A stretch of DNA of 64,000 nt from Olsenella sp. KH3B4. Lineage in GTDB: Bacteria; Actinomycetota; Coriobacteriia; Coriobacteriales; Atopobiaceae. The stretch spans positions 62,001-126,000 of the forward strand of contig FOHD01000006.1 in NCBI GenBank assembly GCA_900111695.1, written 5' to 3'. Made by a program: the position numbers and the translations under genes. Shown piece after piece: positions 1 to 7,992 of the stretch; positions within the stretch are counted from its first letter, which is position 1; each line of letters starts with the position of its first letter. Under the pieces are notes generated by a model. That model did not search any database. It was not told the origin of the DNA and saw only the letters and a program-made list of their open reading frames with translations.

Positions 1-5
1 CTGGG

Positions 6-347
6 TTACTCGCCCAGCTTGGCGCCACACTTCTTGCAGAAGGCGGCGTCGGCGGCGTTCTCGGTACCGCACTTGGGGCAGAACTGGACGTCCTCCTTGG
101 CCTTCTCGGCGGGGGCATCCTCAACGTCGGCGTCGTCCTCGTCAGCGACGACCTCCTCGGCCTCGTCCTCCTTGGGCTCCTCGACCTTCTTGGAGTCCTT
201 GTCGTCGCCCTCCTCCATGCCCTCGCGCACGTTCTTGACGGTCTTGCCAAGGGCGGAGCCGAGCTTGGGGAGGTTCTTGGGCCCAAAGATGATCAGCACA
301 ACGACAACGATGATGAGCAGCTCGGGAATGCCAAGTCCAAGAATCAT
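6..347 (-). CDS. tatA: Sec-independent translocase TatA/E-like protein with C-terminal zinc ribbon
   Basis: 113 aa. Residues 1-21 form the single N-terminal membrane helix of TatA-type proteins, followed by the family signature FGPKNLPKLGSALGK and an amphipathic stretch. Residues about 45-85 are very acidic. The last 25 residues hold two CxxC pairs (FCPKCG and FCKKCG), a zinc-ribbon not normally part of TatA. By family, it would form the protein-conducting oligomer for folded twin-arginine substrates. No tatC lies in this window. A good SD (GAGGA) precedes the start. It is divergent from the next gene. TatA is secure; the role of the zinc ribbon is unknown. Confidence 0.88.
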   Translation of the reverse strand: MILGLGIPELLIIVVVVLIIFGPKNLPKLGSALGKTVKNVREGMEEGDDKDSKKVEEPKEDEAEEVVADEDDADVEDAPAEKAKEDVQFCPKCGTENAADAAFCKKCGAKLGE

Positions 348-513
348 GGTGAGGTCCTCCTAGATGTGGATGAATGAGGCGAGCACACTTTGCGTGCTGC
401 CGCATCCGCTAGTATAGCCGAGGATGTTTCCTAGTCACAATATAAACTGGGAGTTTGGGTATAGGCCCCTGTGCTGTCCGCCCCCGCTGCAAACTACCTC
501 GTTAGGAGCGCAC

Positions 514-1329
514 ATGCCTACCTGGCTCATCGTCGTGATCGTCATCTCCTGGGTTCTCTTTGCCATTGTCTTGGCACTGCCGTGGCTGCTCAAGCGGCGC
601 GGGGTCGAGATGCGCCGCACCAAGTTTGGCCCCGCCCTCATCTTTGAGGCGGCCGACGACGACGGCACCCCCGTTCGCCTCCTCAACGTGAACGGAACCT
701 TCCAGAGCGTCTGCTACCTACCCGACGACCTGCACTTCGAGCTCGCTTGCGTGTATCACCGAACCATGGCGGAAGTCTGCTACGACCTGCCGAACGCCAC
801 GCGCGCGCTGGTCATTGGCGGCGGCGGATATTCTCTGCCCAAGTGGCTCGTGGCACACCGGCCCAAGCTACACGTCGATGTTGTGGAGATAGATCCGCGC
901 GTCACCGTAATTGCCCGCGAGCGCTTCTTCCTCGACGACCTCATCGAAAAGTACGGCGCAGGGCGCATCTCGCTTGTAAACGATGACGGCTGGGACTACC
1001 TGCGACGCGCCGAGCGGCCCTATGACGTCATCGTGAACGATGCGTTCTCGGGCAACCACCCGCTCGGCCAGCTGGGGACAGACGAGGGCGCGCAGCTCAT
1101 CCGCGCCAAGCTCAAACCCGGCGGGGTGTATCTCGCCAACCTTCGATGCTCCGCCCAGGGTCGCCACGCGCGCATCCTTGATGAGGTTGAACGGGCCTTC
1201 TCGGCGAAGTTTGCACACGTTGCCTATGTGCCCGAGTGGCCGGACAAGCCCGAGGAGCGCGGCAACAACGTGCTTGTCGCCACGGACGCCGAGCTGACGC
1301 TGCCCGAAGGCGCCGTTGTTGTGAAGTAG
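514..1329 (+). CDS. Membrane-anchored spermidine-synthase-like methyltransferase-fold protein
   Basis: 271 aa from the ATG at 514, chosen because AGGAG sits 5 bases upstream; the upstream reading-frame extension has no SD. Residues 2-25 are a hydrophobic segment ending in KRR, probably one membrane anchor. The rest is a Rossmann fold of the spermidine synthase/methyltransferase type: the nucleotide-binding ALVIGGGGYSLP near residue 90, the acidic strand end VVEIDPR, and YDVIVNDAFSG later. Such proteins often act on substrates other than putrescine, so an aminopropyltransferase role is not claimed. It stands alone, divergent from tatA. Confidence 0.75.
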   Translation: MPTWLIVVIVISWVLFAIVLALPWLLKRRGVEMRRTKFGPALIFEAADDDGTPVRLLNVNGTFQSVCYLPDDLHFELACVYHRTMAEVCYDLPNATRALVIGGGGYSLPKWLVAHRPKLHVDVVEIDPRVTVIARERFFLDDLIEKYGAGRISLVNDDGWDYLRRAERPYDVIVNDAFSGNHPLGQLGTDEGAQLIRAKLKPGGVYLANLRCSAQGRHARILDEVERAFSAKFAHVAYVPEWPDKPEERGNNVLVATDAELTLPEGAVVVK

Positions 1330-1461
1330 ACGCGGTTGTGCCGGTCGCCGATTGCGCCCCCGAACGCGTTGCCTTGTTTAAACAAGTATTGCGTCCCTTG
1401 CCGCGATGGTCCACCATGTGCATCGGCCGCACTACCCGGCATCTGCCAAGAAGGGACCCAC

Positions 1462-2769
1462 ATGGCACAGGACACCAAAACATCCATTCGCAGCCTCGTC
1501 ATCTACTCCGTCTTTGTGCGCAACCACACGCCCGAGGGCACGTTTCGCGCCGTGATTCCCGACCTGCCTCGCATTCACGCGTTGGGAACCGACGTCGTGT
1601 GGCTCATGCCCATCCATCCCATTGGCGAGAAGAACCGCAAGGGAATGCTCGGGAGCCCCTACGCAAACCGCGACTACCGGACGGTCAACCCCGAGTACGG
1701 CACCATGGAGGACTTCCATGCACTGGTGGACGCCATCCACGCCGAGGGCATGAAGTGCATGATCGACGTGGTATACAACCACACCTCCCCCGATTCGGTC
1801 CTCTTTGAGGAGCACCCGGAGTTCTTCTTCCGCAAGCCCGACGGCAAACCCGGCAACCACGTGGGCGATTGGTCCGACGTCATCGACCTCGACTACAACG
1901 TCTCGGCGCTCTGGGACTACCAGACTGAGACCCTGTGCCAGTGGGCCCGCATCGTCGACGGTTTCCGCTGCGACGTCGCCTCCTTTGTGCCCGTGGAGTT
2001 CTGGAAGCGCGCTCGCGCCGAGGTGGCGAAGGTGCACCCCGGATGCCTGTGGTTGGCCGAGACGGTACACCGCTCGTTTGGCGCCGCATGCCGCGCGGCG
2101 GGCATGACCTGCGCTCGCGACTCCGAGGCCTTCGAGGCCTTTGACATGGAGTACGAGTACGACGTCCAGGAGGCCTTCGAGCGCTACCTCAAGGGCGAGA
2201 TTCCCCTCTCGTGCTACCTCGACCTTCTCGACTTCCAGGAGAACCTCTACCCGCAGAACTACGACAAGCTTCGCTTCCTCGAGAACCACGACGTGCCGCG
2301 CATTGCCTCCTACGTGAAGAGCGAGTCCGACCTGCGCAACTACACGGCGATGCTCTACTTCAAGAAGGGAACCACGCTTGTCTATGCCGGGCAGGAGGCG
2401 GCCTGCTCGCACCTTCCAAGTCTCTTCGACCGCGACATCATCGATTGGAACACCGGAATCGACCTTTCCGACCTCATGCGTCGCATGGCCGACATCAAGC
2501 ATACGGAGCTTGACGCAGACGACGCTTTCTTCGTGGCGTCAGATGACGAGAACGACATTGCCATTCTGCGTCGTGAGCACGAGGGCAGGCGCAAGGTTGG
2601 CGTCTTCTCGCTCAAGTCTCGCCCGGCAAGGGTGGAGGTACCGCTTCCCGACGGCGCGTACGAGAACCTCATCGACGGCTCGACCGTCACGGTGCAGGAT
2701 GGGCGCCTGGCATGTACCGGAGCGCCCATTGTGCTCGCGGCAGACGTGGAGCGCGTCTGGGGCGTGTAG
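1462..2769 (+). CDS. Alpha-amylase family (GH13) glycosyl hydrolase
   Basis: 435 aa starting at 1462 behind AAGGGA. The GH13 (beta/alpha)8 barrel is recognisable by DVVYNHT, then GFRCDVASF with the nucleophile Asp, WLAETVH with the acid/base Glu, and LENHDVPR with the third Asp. It is short for the family and has no signal peptide or carbohydrate-binding domain, so it should act in the cytoplasm on alpha-glucans or maltodextrins. A compact beta domain follows the barrel. It sits far from the glycogen cluster at 36-47 kb. Substrate specificity (amylase, glucosidase or phosphorylase-like) cannot be decided from sequence alone. Confidence 0.85.
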   Translation: MAQDTKTSIRSLVIYSVFVRNHTPEGTFRAVIPDLPRIHALGTDVVWLMPIHPIGEKNRKGMLGSPYANRDYRTVNPEYGTMEDFHALVDAIHAEGMKCMIDVVYNHTSPDSVLFEEHPEFFFRKPDGKPGNHVGDWSDVIDLDYNVSALWDYQTETLCQWARIVDGFRCDVASFVPVEFWKRARAEVAKVHPGCLWLAETVHRSFGAACRAAGMTCARDSEAFEAFDMEYEYDVQEAFERYLKGEIPLSCYLDLLDFQENLYPQNYDKLRFLENHDVPRIASYVKSESDLRNYTAMLYFKKGTTLVYAGQEAACSHLPSLFDRDIIDWNTGIDLSDLMRRMADIKHTELDADDAFFVASDDENDIAILRREHEGRRKVGVFSLKSRPARVEVPLPDGAYENLIDGSTVTVQDGRLACTGAPIVLAADVERVWGV

Positions 2770-2810
2770 CGGGCGTGCGAACGGGAGGCATCCCGTCGCG
2801 GTAGCATGAG

Positions 2811-2843
2811 GCCGGGTACCCAGCGCGGGCGCCCGGCCTTTTT
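2811..2843 (+). terminator. Rho-independent terminator after GH13 gene
   Basis: Arms GCCGGG (2811-2816) and CCCGGC (2832-2837) are followed by a TTTTT run. It lies between the GH13 gene and the Nudix gene and should separate their transcripts. Confidence 0.7.
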
Positions 2844-2866
2844 CCCAGAAAGGAAGCGCGACCAAT

Positions 2867-3487
2867 ATGTCTGAACCACTGAGGGACAAGAACGGCCTCA
2901 CCGAGGAGGAGTTCCTAGCAAGCTACAGCCCCAAGGACTACCCTCGCCCGTCGCTCACGGCCGACAACTGCATCTTCCGCGTTGGGCCAGATGGCGCCCT
3001 CAAGCTGCTGCTCATTCGCCGGGGCGGCCACCCGTTCCTGGGGTGCTGGGCGCTTCCGGGCGGCTTTGTGAGCCCGGGGGAGACGGCGCTCGAGGCCTCC
3101 AAGCGTGAGCTGCTCGAGGAGACCGGCGTGGAGGGGCTCGCGCTCGAGCCGGTAGGACTCTACAGTACGCCCGGCCGAGACCCGCGCGGATGGACCATAT
3201 CGCAGGCGCACATCGCCGTAGATGACCTTGGCGCAACCGCGCACGCCGGAGACGACGCAGCCGCCGCAGCCTGGTTCGACGTCGCCTCAACAGAGAAGGC
3301 AGGCCGCACGAAGCTCTCGCTGAGCGCAGGGGACACCACGCTCACCAGCGACTTTGCGATACAGCCTGCACCCGTGACGGGAATACCGCGCTCACGTGAC
3401 GTGCATGGCGGGGGTCTTGCCTTCGATCACGCGCAAATCATCGCAGACGCCTGGCTGCTGCTTAGGTATGCGCGAACGCGCGCTTAG
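2867..3487 (+). CDS. Nudix hydrolase (ADP-ribose pyrophosphatase-like)
   Basis: 206 aa behind AAAGGAAG. It contains a complete Nudix box running GGFVSPGE then seven residues then RELLEETGV, matching GX5EX7REUXEEXGU, near residues 64-87. The preceding strand (DNCIFRVGPDGALKLLLIRRGG) is typical of the COG1051 subgroup that splits ADP-ribose or related NDP-X compounds. The C-terminal 60 residues could be a small extra domain as in NrtR-type regulators, but I do not see a clear winged helix. Cytosolic; it follows the terminator of the GH13 gene, so it is probably monocistronic. Confidence 0.82.
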   Translation: MSEPLRDKNGLTEEEFLASYSPKDYPRPSLTADNCIFRVGPDGALKLLLIRRGGHPFLGCWALPGGFVSPGETALEASKRELLEETGVEGLALEPVGLYSTPGRDPRGWTISQAHIAVDDLGATAHAGDDAAAAAWFDVASTEKAGRTKLSLSAGDTTLTSDFAIQPAPVTGIPRSRDVHGGGLAFDHAQIIADAWLLLRYARTRA

Positions 3488-3523
3488 CCAAGGCTTGCCA
3501 ATGGGGACCCAACGCGAACGGTA

Positions 3524-4348
3524 CTACTTCAGCAGGTAGTCGTAGATCGCCTCGGCACAACCGCCGTGGTTGTTGTCTGCGACGGTAACGTCTGCGGTCT
3601 CAAGCACGTCAGGCGAGGCGTTGCCCATGGCGATGCCAAGCCTGGCGGTGCGCAGCATCGCCAGGTCGTTGCCCGAGTCACCCACCGCGATGCACCTCTC
3701 CGGAGTAATGCCGAGAAGCCCGCACAAGTCCTTGAGCGCAGACCCCTTGCTCACACCCCTGGGAGAGAGCTCGAGCGAGTTCGCCTGGCTAAAGGCCGCC
3801 TCCACGGGTATGTCTCGCTCCTCGATCTTCTCAAGCACGTCGAGAGCGTCCTCGCCCACCACCGGGTGCACGATGTACTTCGCAATCGAGGACGCGTGCC
3901 TGAGAACCCAACCCTCGATGTCATCCACCTCGTGGCACACGCGCACGAACATGTCGTGGAACTCCCCGAGCCCATAGCGGTCAAGATGATCAAAACTCCC
4001 CGCAGGGTCATAGGCCTCCGTACCCGAGAAGATCTCGAGCATCACGTCCCTGCCACGATGCGTCTCCAGAAGCTGCGGAATGGCCGCCGCGTCAATGGCA
4101 CTCTCGGCGAGAAGAGTGTCGCGACGTAGGTCGAGCAGGTGCGCGCCACTCGTGCAGATGGCATAGGGAACATCAGGAAGCAGGTCACGGTACGGCAGCA
4201 TCATGCTGGGGCTGCGGCCCGTGGCGATGGCCACGACCTTGCCGGCGCCAGCCGCGGCGCGAATGGCTTCGAGCGTCGAGGGCAGCACGTGCTTCTCGCC
4301 ATCAAGAAGCGTCCCGTCCATGTCAAAGGCAATAAGGTCGAAGGCCAT
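3524..4348 (-). CDS. Cof-type HAD-IIB phosphatase
   Basis: 274 aa. Motif I is DMDGTLLDG near the N-terminus, a lysine-bearing segment follows (GVSKGSAL, about residue 200), and motif IV is GDSGNDLAML. This is the YidA/Cof layout with a C2B cap between motifs. Such enzymes dephosphorylate sugar phosphates or phosphorylated cofactors in the cytoplasm; the particular substrate is not predictable. Start supported by GAAAGGAAC upstream. Convergent with the Nudix gene and divergent from the ybaN-like gene. Confidence 0.85.
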   Translation of the reverse strand: MAFDLIAFDMDGTLLDGEKHVLPSTLEAIRAAAGAGKVVAIATGRSPSMMLPYRDLLPDVPYAICTSGAHLLDLRRDTLLAESAIDAAAIPQLLETHRGRDVMLEIFSGTEAYDPAGSFDHLDRYGLGEFHDMFVRVCHEVDDIEGWVLRHASSIAKYIVHPVVGEDALDVLEKIEERDIPVEAAFSQANSLELSPRGVSKGSALKDLCGLLGITPERCIAVGDSGNDLAMLRTARLGIAMGNASPDVLETADVTVADNNHGGCAEAIYDYLLK

Positions 4349-4441
4349 GCCGTTCCTTTCGTGAGGTTACTCCGTCTTTTGGCGACGTCGTGGCCGCGCG
4401 TCGAATGTACACCGAGTGTGGCCGCCGTCAGCCAATCTCCA

Positions 4442-4499
4442 CCACAGCTGTGGAAACGCAGCACTTGGGCGTGTCTCTCGGTGTTAGTATTGGCTAACA
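4442..4499. promoter_or_regulatory. Divergent promoter region with two palindromes
   Basis: A perfect 12-bp palindrome CCACAGCTGTGG lies at 4442-4453, and TGTTAG-N6-CTAACA at 4482-4499. The second overlaps TAGTAT (4485-4490), a possible -10 for the rightward gene. These look like operator sites, but the regulator is unknown. Confidence 0.35.
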
Positions 4500-4527
4500 T
4501 TTTTCGACGCGATCACAGGGGTAGGCG

Positions 4528-4845
4528 ATGACGACACGTAGAAGGCTCGCAAGGGGGCTTTGGATTGCGCTGGGCTGCGTATGCCTCGCGCTGGGGACCA
4601 TCGGCATCGCGCCGCCCATACTGCCTACGGTCCCCTTTTATATGGCGACGGTCTTCTGCTTTGCCAAAGGCTCCGAACGCCTGCACGACTGGTTCGTGGG
4701 AACCGGCCTCTACCAGAAGCGCCTCGCGGGATCTGTCAGCAGCCGCGCCATGACGATAAGGGCTGTTGTCTGGGTATGCCACCTGCTCTACTTCTTCCTG
4801 AGGGTCCAGACGGTTCCGGAAGGACAGGCGCTCGAGGGCGAGTAG
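4528..4845 (+). CDS. YbaN/DUF454 family small membrane protein
   Basis: 105 aa. The N-terminal hydrophobic helix, then PPILPTVPFYMATVFCFAKGSERLHDWFVGTGLY, is the DUF454 signature. The second hydrophobic region (AVVWVCHLLYFFLRV) is shorter than in relatives, which usually end in two close helices, so the C-terminus may be reduced. I looked for a frameshift restoring the missing helix and found none in the overlapping frames. Weak SD (AGGGGTAGG) precedes the ATG. Function of the family is not established; inner-membrane location is expected. Confidence 0.65.
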   Translation: MTTRRRLARGLWIALGCVCLALGTIGIAPPILPTVPFYMATVFCFAKGSERLHDWFVGTGLYQKRLAGSVSSRAMTIRAVVWVCHLLYFFLRVQTVPEGQALEGE

Positions 4846-4900
4846 GACAACAATCCCTCTTGCGCGTATGCTTCTGGGGATACTTGGAAAGGGGTAGGCC

Positions 4901-5218
4901 ATGGCCAACAAGGACTTCTTCCAGCACGCATACGACATCGTTCGTCAGGTGCCAGAGGGACGCGTGGCCACGTACGGTCAGGTGGCGCGCATGATGGGTG
5001 AGCCGAGAAAGGCCCGCTACGTGGGATTTGCTATGCACACAAGCCCCGGCATGAAGGGCGGAGTTCCCTGCCATCGAATTGTTTTTGCCGACGGCAGCCT
5101 GGCACCCGGCTTTGCGTTTGGCGGGCCCGACGAGCAGCGAAGGATGCTCGAGGCCGAGGGGGTTGGATTTCTCCCCAACGGCAAGGTCAACCTGCGACAA
5201 TATCTCTGGGAGGCGTGA
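4901..5218 (+). CDS. MGMT-family protein, DNA-binding domain only
   Basis: 105 aa behind GAAAGGGGTAGG. It matches the C-terminal domain of O6-alkylguanine-DNA alkyltransferases: the helix-turn-helix (VATYGQVARMMG, residues about 26-37), then GGVPCHRIV with the active-site Cys in PCHR, and the C-terminal Glu/Leu-rich helix. The N-terminal RNase-H-like domain of full-length enzymes is missing. Alkyltransferase-like proteins of this length normally have Trp in place of Cys, so this one may still transfer an alkyl group. It follows the ybaN-like gene after 55 bases and may be cotranscribed. Confidence 0.8.
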   Translation: MANKDFFQHAYDIVRQVPEGRVATYGQVARMMGEPRKARYVGFAMHTSPGMKGGVPCHRIVFADGSLAPGFAFGGPDEQRRMLEAEGVGFLPNGKVNLRQYLWEA

Positions 5219-5288
5219 TCGCGCTGGCGCTTGGGGGCAGTCCACAATGCCCGATGGGAACGGCCTGTTCAAAATTTGCGGTTGAAAA

Positions 5289-5320
5289 CAAAAAAGCCCA
5301 GGAGCACACGCTCCTGGGCT
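5289..5320 (-). terminator. Terminator of tRNA-Pro
   Basis: Perfect 10-bp arms AGCCCAGGAG (5295-5304) and CTCCTGGGCT (5311-5320). On the minus strand the hairpin is followed by a run of T (the A run at 5289-5295). It ends the ispE/tRNA-Pro transcript. Confidence 0.85.
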
Positions 5321-5330
5321 GCAGTTTAGA

Positions 5331-5407
<77 letters not shown>

Positions 5408-5422
5408 TTAGCAGACGACACT

Positions 5423-6313
5423 TTAGCAGACTTGGCCGTCCAAACCAACCGTAAACACAGCCTTTGCCCACCATCCGTGCTCATTTTCCGCAGCACGTGC
5501 AATACGCTCGGCCACGGAAGTAGTTTCGCAGATGGCAAACGAGCAGGAACCGGAGCCCGTTATCTGCGATGCCATCACGCCCGGCTGTCGCGAAAGCCAA
5601 GCGGCTGGCTCTCCCATGACGGGCTGCAGGCGAAGCGCCGCCGGAGCAAGGTTGTTGTAAAGGTGCGCCGCGGCGCCTTGGACATCGCGCAGCGCAAGGG
5701 CATCGCACAGTGCATCGCAGCTGCTGGGCAAGGCAGGATCGCGGTCGAACTCCTCGTACACCTCGCGCGTTGAGCTGGCGCACCCAGGGGGCATTACCAG
5801 CGCAAGGGGCACCCCGACAAGCGCGGGAAACGTCTTCTCCAGCGTATCGCCTGCTCCCCTCAGAAGCGACGGCACCGGATTGAGGAAAAATGCCACGTCC
5901 GCACCCACGCGTCGCGCCACGCCAACAACGCGCCGGTCAAGCGGGTCGACACCCCAACGCTCCGCAAGGGCACGCAGGACGGAGCCGGCGTCTGCCGAGG
6001 AACTACCAAGGCCTCCTCCGCTGGGAATTTGCCGCTCAATGCAAACGGAAACGCACTCGTCGACGCCCAGTTCCTGCGAGAGAAGCCCGATCGCCCGCTG
6101 GGTGGCGTTGCGCCGCGCGGGGCCGTCTAGCGCCGGTTCGAACAAAACGCTGGTCTCATCCGCAGGCTCGATAGTGATGGTGTTGCCAAGGCCAACCGGT
6201 ACCATGACCGAATCGACGCGGTGGTAGCCACGCGCGTCCTTCTCAGCATAAATGCCCAGGTGCAAGTTGACCTTGCAGGGCGCATGGACAATCTGTCGGC
6301 ACGAGCGCGGCAT
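5423..6313 (-). CDS. ispE: 4-diphosphocytidyl-2-C-methyl-D-erythritol kinase
   Basis: 296 aa GHMP kinase of the MEP isoprenoid pathway; it phosphorylates the 2-hydroxyl of CDP-methylerythritol using ATP in the cytoplasm. The family N-terminus APCKVNLHLGI and the ATP-binding glycine-rich loop PSGGGLGSSSADAGS are clear, and GSGSCSFAI is the third GHMP motif. The start at 6313 is set by GGAGG four bases upstream; the longer frame runs into the veg gene. It lies 16 bases downstream of veg, the order also known from Bacillus (veg near ispE). Confidence 0.9.
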   Translation of the reverse strand: MPRSCRQIVHAPCKVNLHLGIYAEKDARGYHRVDSVMVPVGLGNTITIEPADETSVLFEPALDGPARRNATQRAIGLLSQELGVDECVSVCIERQIPSGGGLGSSSADAGSVLRALAERWGVDPLDRRVVGVARRVGADVAFFLNPVPSLLRGAGDTLEKTFPALVGVPLALVMPPGCASSTREVYEEFDRDPALPSSCDALCDALALRDVQGAAAHLYNNLAPAALRLQPVMGEPAAWLSRQPGVMASQITGSGSCSFAICETTSVAERIARAAENEHGWWAKAVFTVGLDGQVC

Positions 6314-6329
6314 GCGGCCTCCGGCGAGA

Positions 6330-6629
6330 CTACTCTTCGGGGAGGTCGGCCGTGTAGTCGAGCAGGCGCTCACCGGTGTTCATGTCGTAGAGCTCGACGG
6401 TGCCGGTAAGCACGTCGACGTACTGGTAGGACTGGCGCGCCTTCCGGCCGCGGCGCTCCTCGACCTCAATCACGAACAGGGACGGGTGCACGTGAACCAA
6501 GGTACCCGCGCGCTCGACGATGCGCGAGCGGCCCATGTTGGCGCGGACCTTCACACGCTGGCCCTCGAGGGCCTTAAGCTCGTCGCGAATCTGGTCGATG
6601 CGGTTAACAGGCGGAATGTCGTTCTCCAT
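6330..6629 (-). CDS. veg: Veg family protein
   Basis: 99 aa. Starts MENDIPPVNRIDQIRDEL at an ATG with GGGAG upstream. The motif ALEGQRVKVRANMGRSR and the following beta-rich LFVIEVEE segment are the Veg/DUF1021 signature, an SH3-like small protein. In Bacillus, Veg affects biofilm and spore-related behaviour; a role here is inferred only from the family. The 33-residue-longer frame upstream is the antisense of the 90-bp tandem duplication and is not coding. Cotranscribed with ispE. Confidence 0.85.
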   Translation of the reverse strand: MENDIPPVNRIDQIRDELKALEGQRVKVRANMGRSRIVERAGTLVHVHPSLFVIEVEERRGRKARQSYQYVDVLTGTVELYDMNTGERLLDYTADLPEE

Positions 6630-6722
6630 GAGACTCCCAACAGGCCACAGCTGGCCCAAGTATCGTTTACACAAAGTCTGATAATACCCATAAGTAACGC
6701 TGTTCCTGCAGTTGGGCAAGAA

Positions 6723-6902
6723 AAGAGCACGACAAGAACACGGGTTGACCTGCGGATTGGCGGGACCCGCTTCGCCCTTCGCGCCAGGTGCTACACTTCC
6801 GGCGTCAGCGACAAGAGCACGACAAGAACACGGGTTGACCTGCGGATTGACGGAACCTGCTTCGCCCTTCGCGCCAGGTGCTACACTTCCGGCGTCAGCG
6901 AC
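6723..6902 (+). repeat. Two tandem 90-bp direct repeats upstream of pepP
   Basis: Unit 1 is 6723-6812 and unit 2 is 6813-6902, head to tail, with only three mismatches, all in a 10-base patch. Both contain GGGTTGACC near the start and GGTGCTACACTTCC near the end. Unit 2 ends immediately before the pepP SD (AAGGAGG). The period is a multiple of three, so the frame upstream of pepP stays open across both copies. Confidence 0.95.
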
Positions 6903-6915
6903 TAAGGAGGACGCA

Positions 6916-7992
6916 ATGGACGAGAAGAGAAGGGCGCAGGTAATCGAGAACCTGCAGGGCATGGGACTAACGCAGGCACTTATTTCGGACCCTATGTCGA
7001 TCTACTACCTCACGGGCTACTACACCGAGCCCTACGAGCGCTTCTTGGGGCTCTATCTCAGCGCAAGCGGAGCCTCGACGCTCTTTGCCAACCGCCTCTT
7101 CCCGGATGCCTCCGCGGCGTGCGAAGACATCCGCACTTTTGACGACACCGAGGACCCCGTGCCGCTGGTCGCAGCGGTCACGGACCATAATGCGCCGCTC
7201 GGCGTGGACAAGAAGCTTTCCGCGCGCTGGCTTGTGCCGCTTCAGGAGGCAGGCGCCGCCTCCGCGTTCAAGCTGGGCTCCGCCGCCGTTGACAATGCTC
7301 GCTCCGCAAAGTCTCCGGAGGAGCAGGACCTTATGCGCACGGCGTCGCGCACGAACGATAAGGCCATGGAGTGGCTTCGCGCCCAGGTTCACGAGGGCGT
7401 GACCGAGCAGGAGATTGCCGGCGGTCTTCTCGACGTCTACCGGTCGCTTGGCGCGCAGGATCACTCCTTCGCGCCCATCGTGAGCTTTGGGGCAAACGCG
7501 GCGGATCCGCACCACTCCCCCGACGGCACCGTTCTTGCCAAGGGTGACGTGGTTCTCTTCGACGTGGGCTGCCGCCAGGACATGTACTGCTCGGACATGA
7601 CGCGCTCGTTCTTCTACGGCGCCCCCAGCGAGCACCAGCGGGCCGTCTACGAGTGCGTTCGTCGCGCAAACGAGACGGCCGAGACCATCGTGCGACCTGG
7701 TGTCACGTTTGCCGAGATAGACCGCGCCGCGCGCACGGTCATTGAGGATGCCGGCTGGGGGCAGTACTTCACGCACCGGCTGGGACACCAGATTGGCCTC
7801 GAGGACCACGAGCCGGGCGACGTCTCGTCCGTCCACGACGAGCCCGTGCGCCCCGGCCAGTGCTTCTCCATCGAGCCCGGCATCTACCTGCCGGGTGACG
7901 TGGGCGTGCGCATCGAGGACCTGGTCATCGTGACCGAGGATGGCTGCGAGGTGCTCAACTCGTATCCCAAGGAGCTCACGGTCCTGGCGTAG
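6916..7992 (+). CDS. Aminopeptidase P family (M24) Xaa-Pro peptidase
   Basis: 358 aa. The ATG at 6916 has AAGGAGG six bases upstream; the frame is open further upstream through the 90-bp duplication, but those residues have no family counterpart. N-terminal creatinase-like domain (1-125), then the pita-bread M24 domain with its dinuclear metal ligands: DVGCRQDMYCSDMTR (two Asp), HRLGHQIGL (His), SIEPGIY (Glu) and VRIEDLVIV (Glu). It cleaves Xaa-Pro bonds of peptides in the cytoplasm. The duplicated leader may alter its expression. Confidence 0.9.
   Translation: MDEKRRAQVIENLQGMGLTQALISDPMSIYYLTGYYTEPYERFLGLYLSASGASTLFANRLFPDASAACEDIRTFDDTEDPVPLVAAVTDHNAPLGVDKKLSARWLVPLQEAGAASAFKLGSAAVDNARSAKSPEEQDLMRTASRTNDKAMEWLRAQVHEGVTEQEIAGGLLDVYRSLGAQDHSFAPIVSFGANAADPHHSPDGTVLAKGDVVLFDVGCRQDMYCSDMTRSFFYGAPSEHQRAVYECVRRANETAETIVRPGVTFAEIDRAARTVIEDAGWGQYFTHRLGHQIGLEDHEPGDVSSVHDEPVRPGQCFSIEPGIYLPGDVGVRIEDLVIVTEDGCEVLNSYPKELTVLA

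Noticed and set aside
1432..2502. 356-codon minus-strand frame within the GH13 gene
   Set aside because: Shadow of a clear GH13 enzyme on the other strand.
4528..4845. Frameshift in the YbaN-like gene
   Set aside because: Neither alternative frame encodes the missing second membrane helix, so a shortened protein is the simpler reading.
6835..6887. TTGACC in the 90-bp repeat as -35 for TACACT
   Set aside because: The spacing is 41 bases, far from 17. A promoter may exist but this pair is not it.
6712..6915. N-terminal extension of pepP through the 90-bp duplication
   Set aside because: No SD before the upstream ATG, a strong AAGGAGG before 6916, and the extra residues do not resemble aminopeptidase P.
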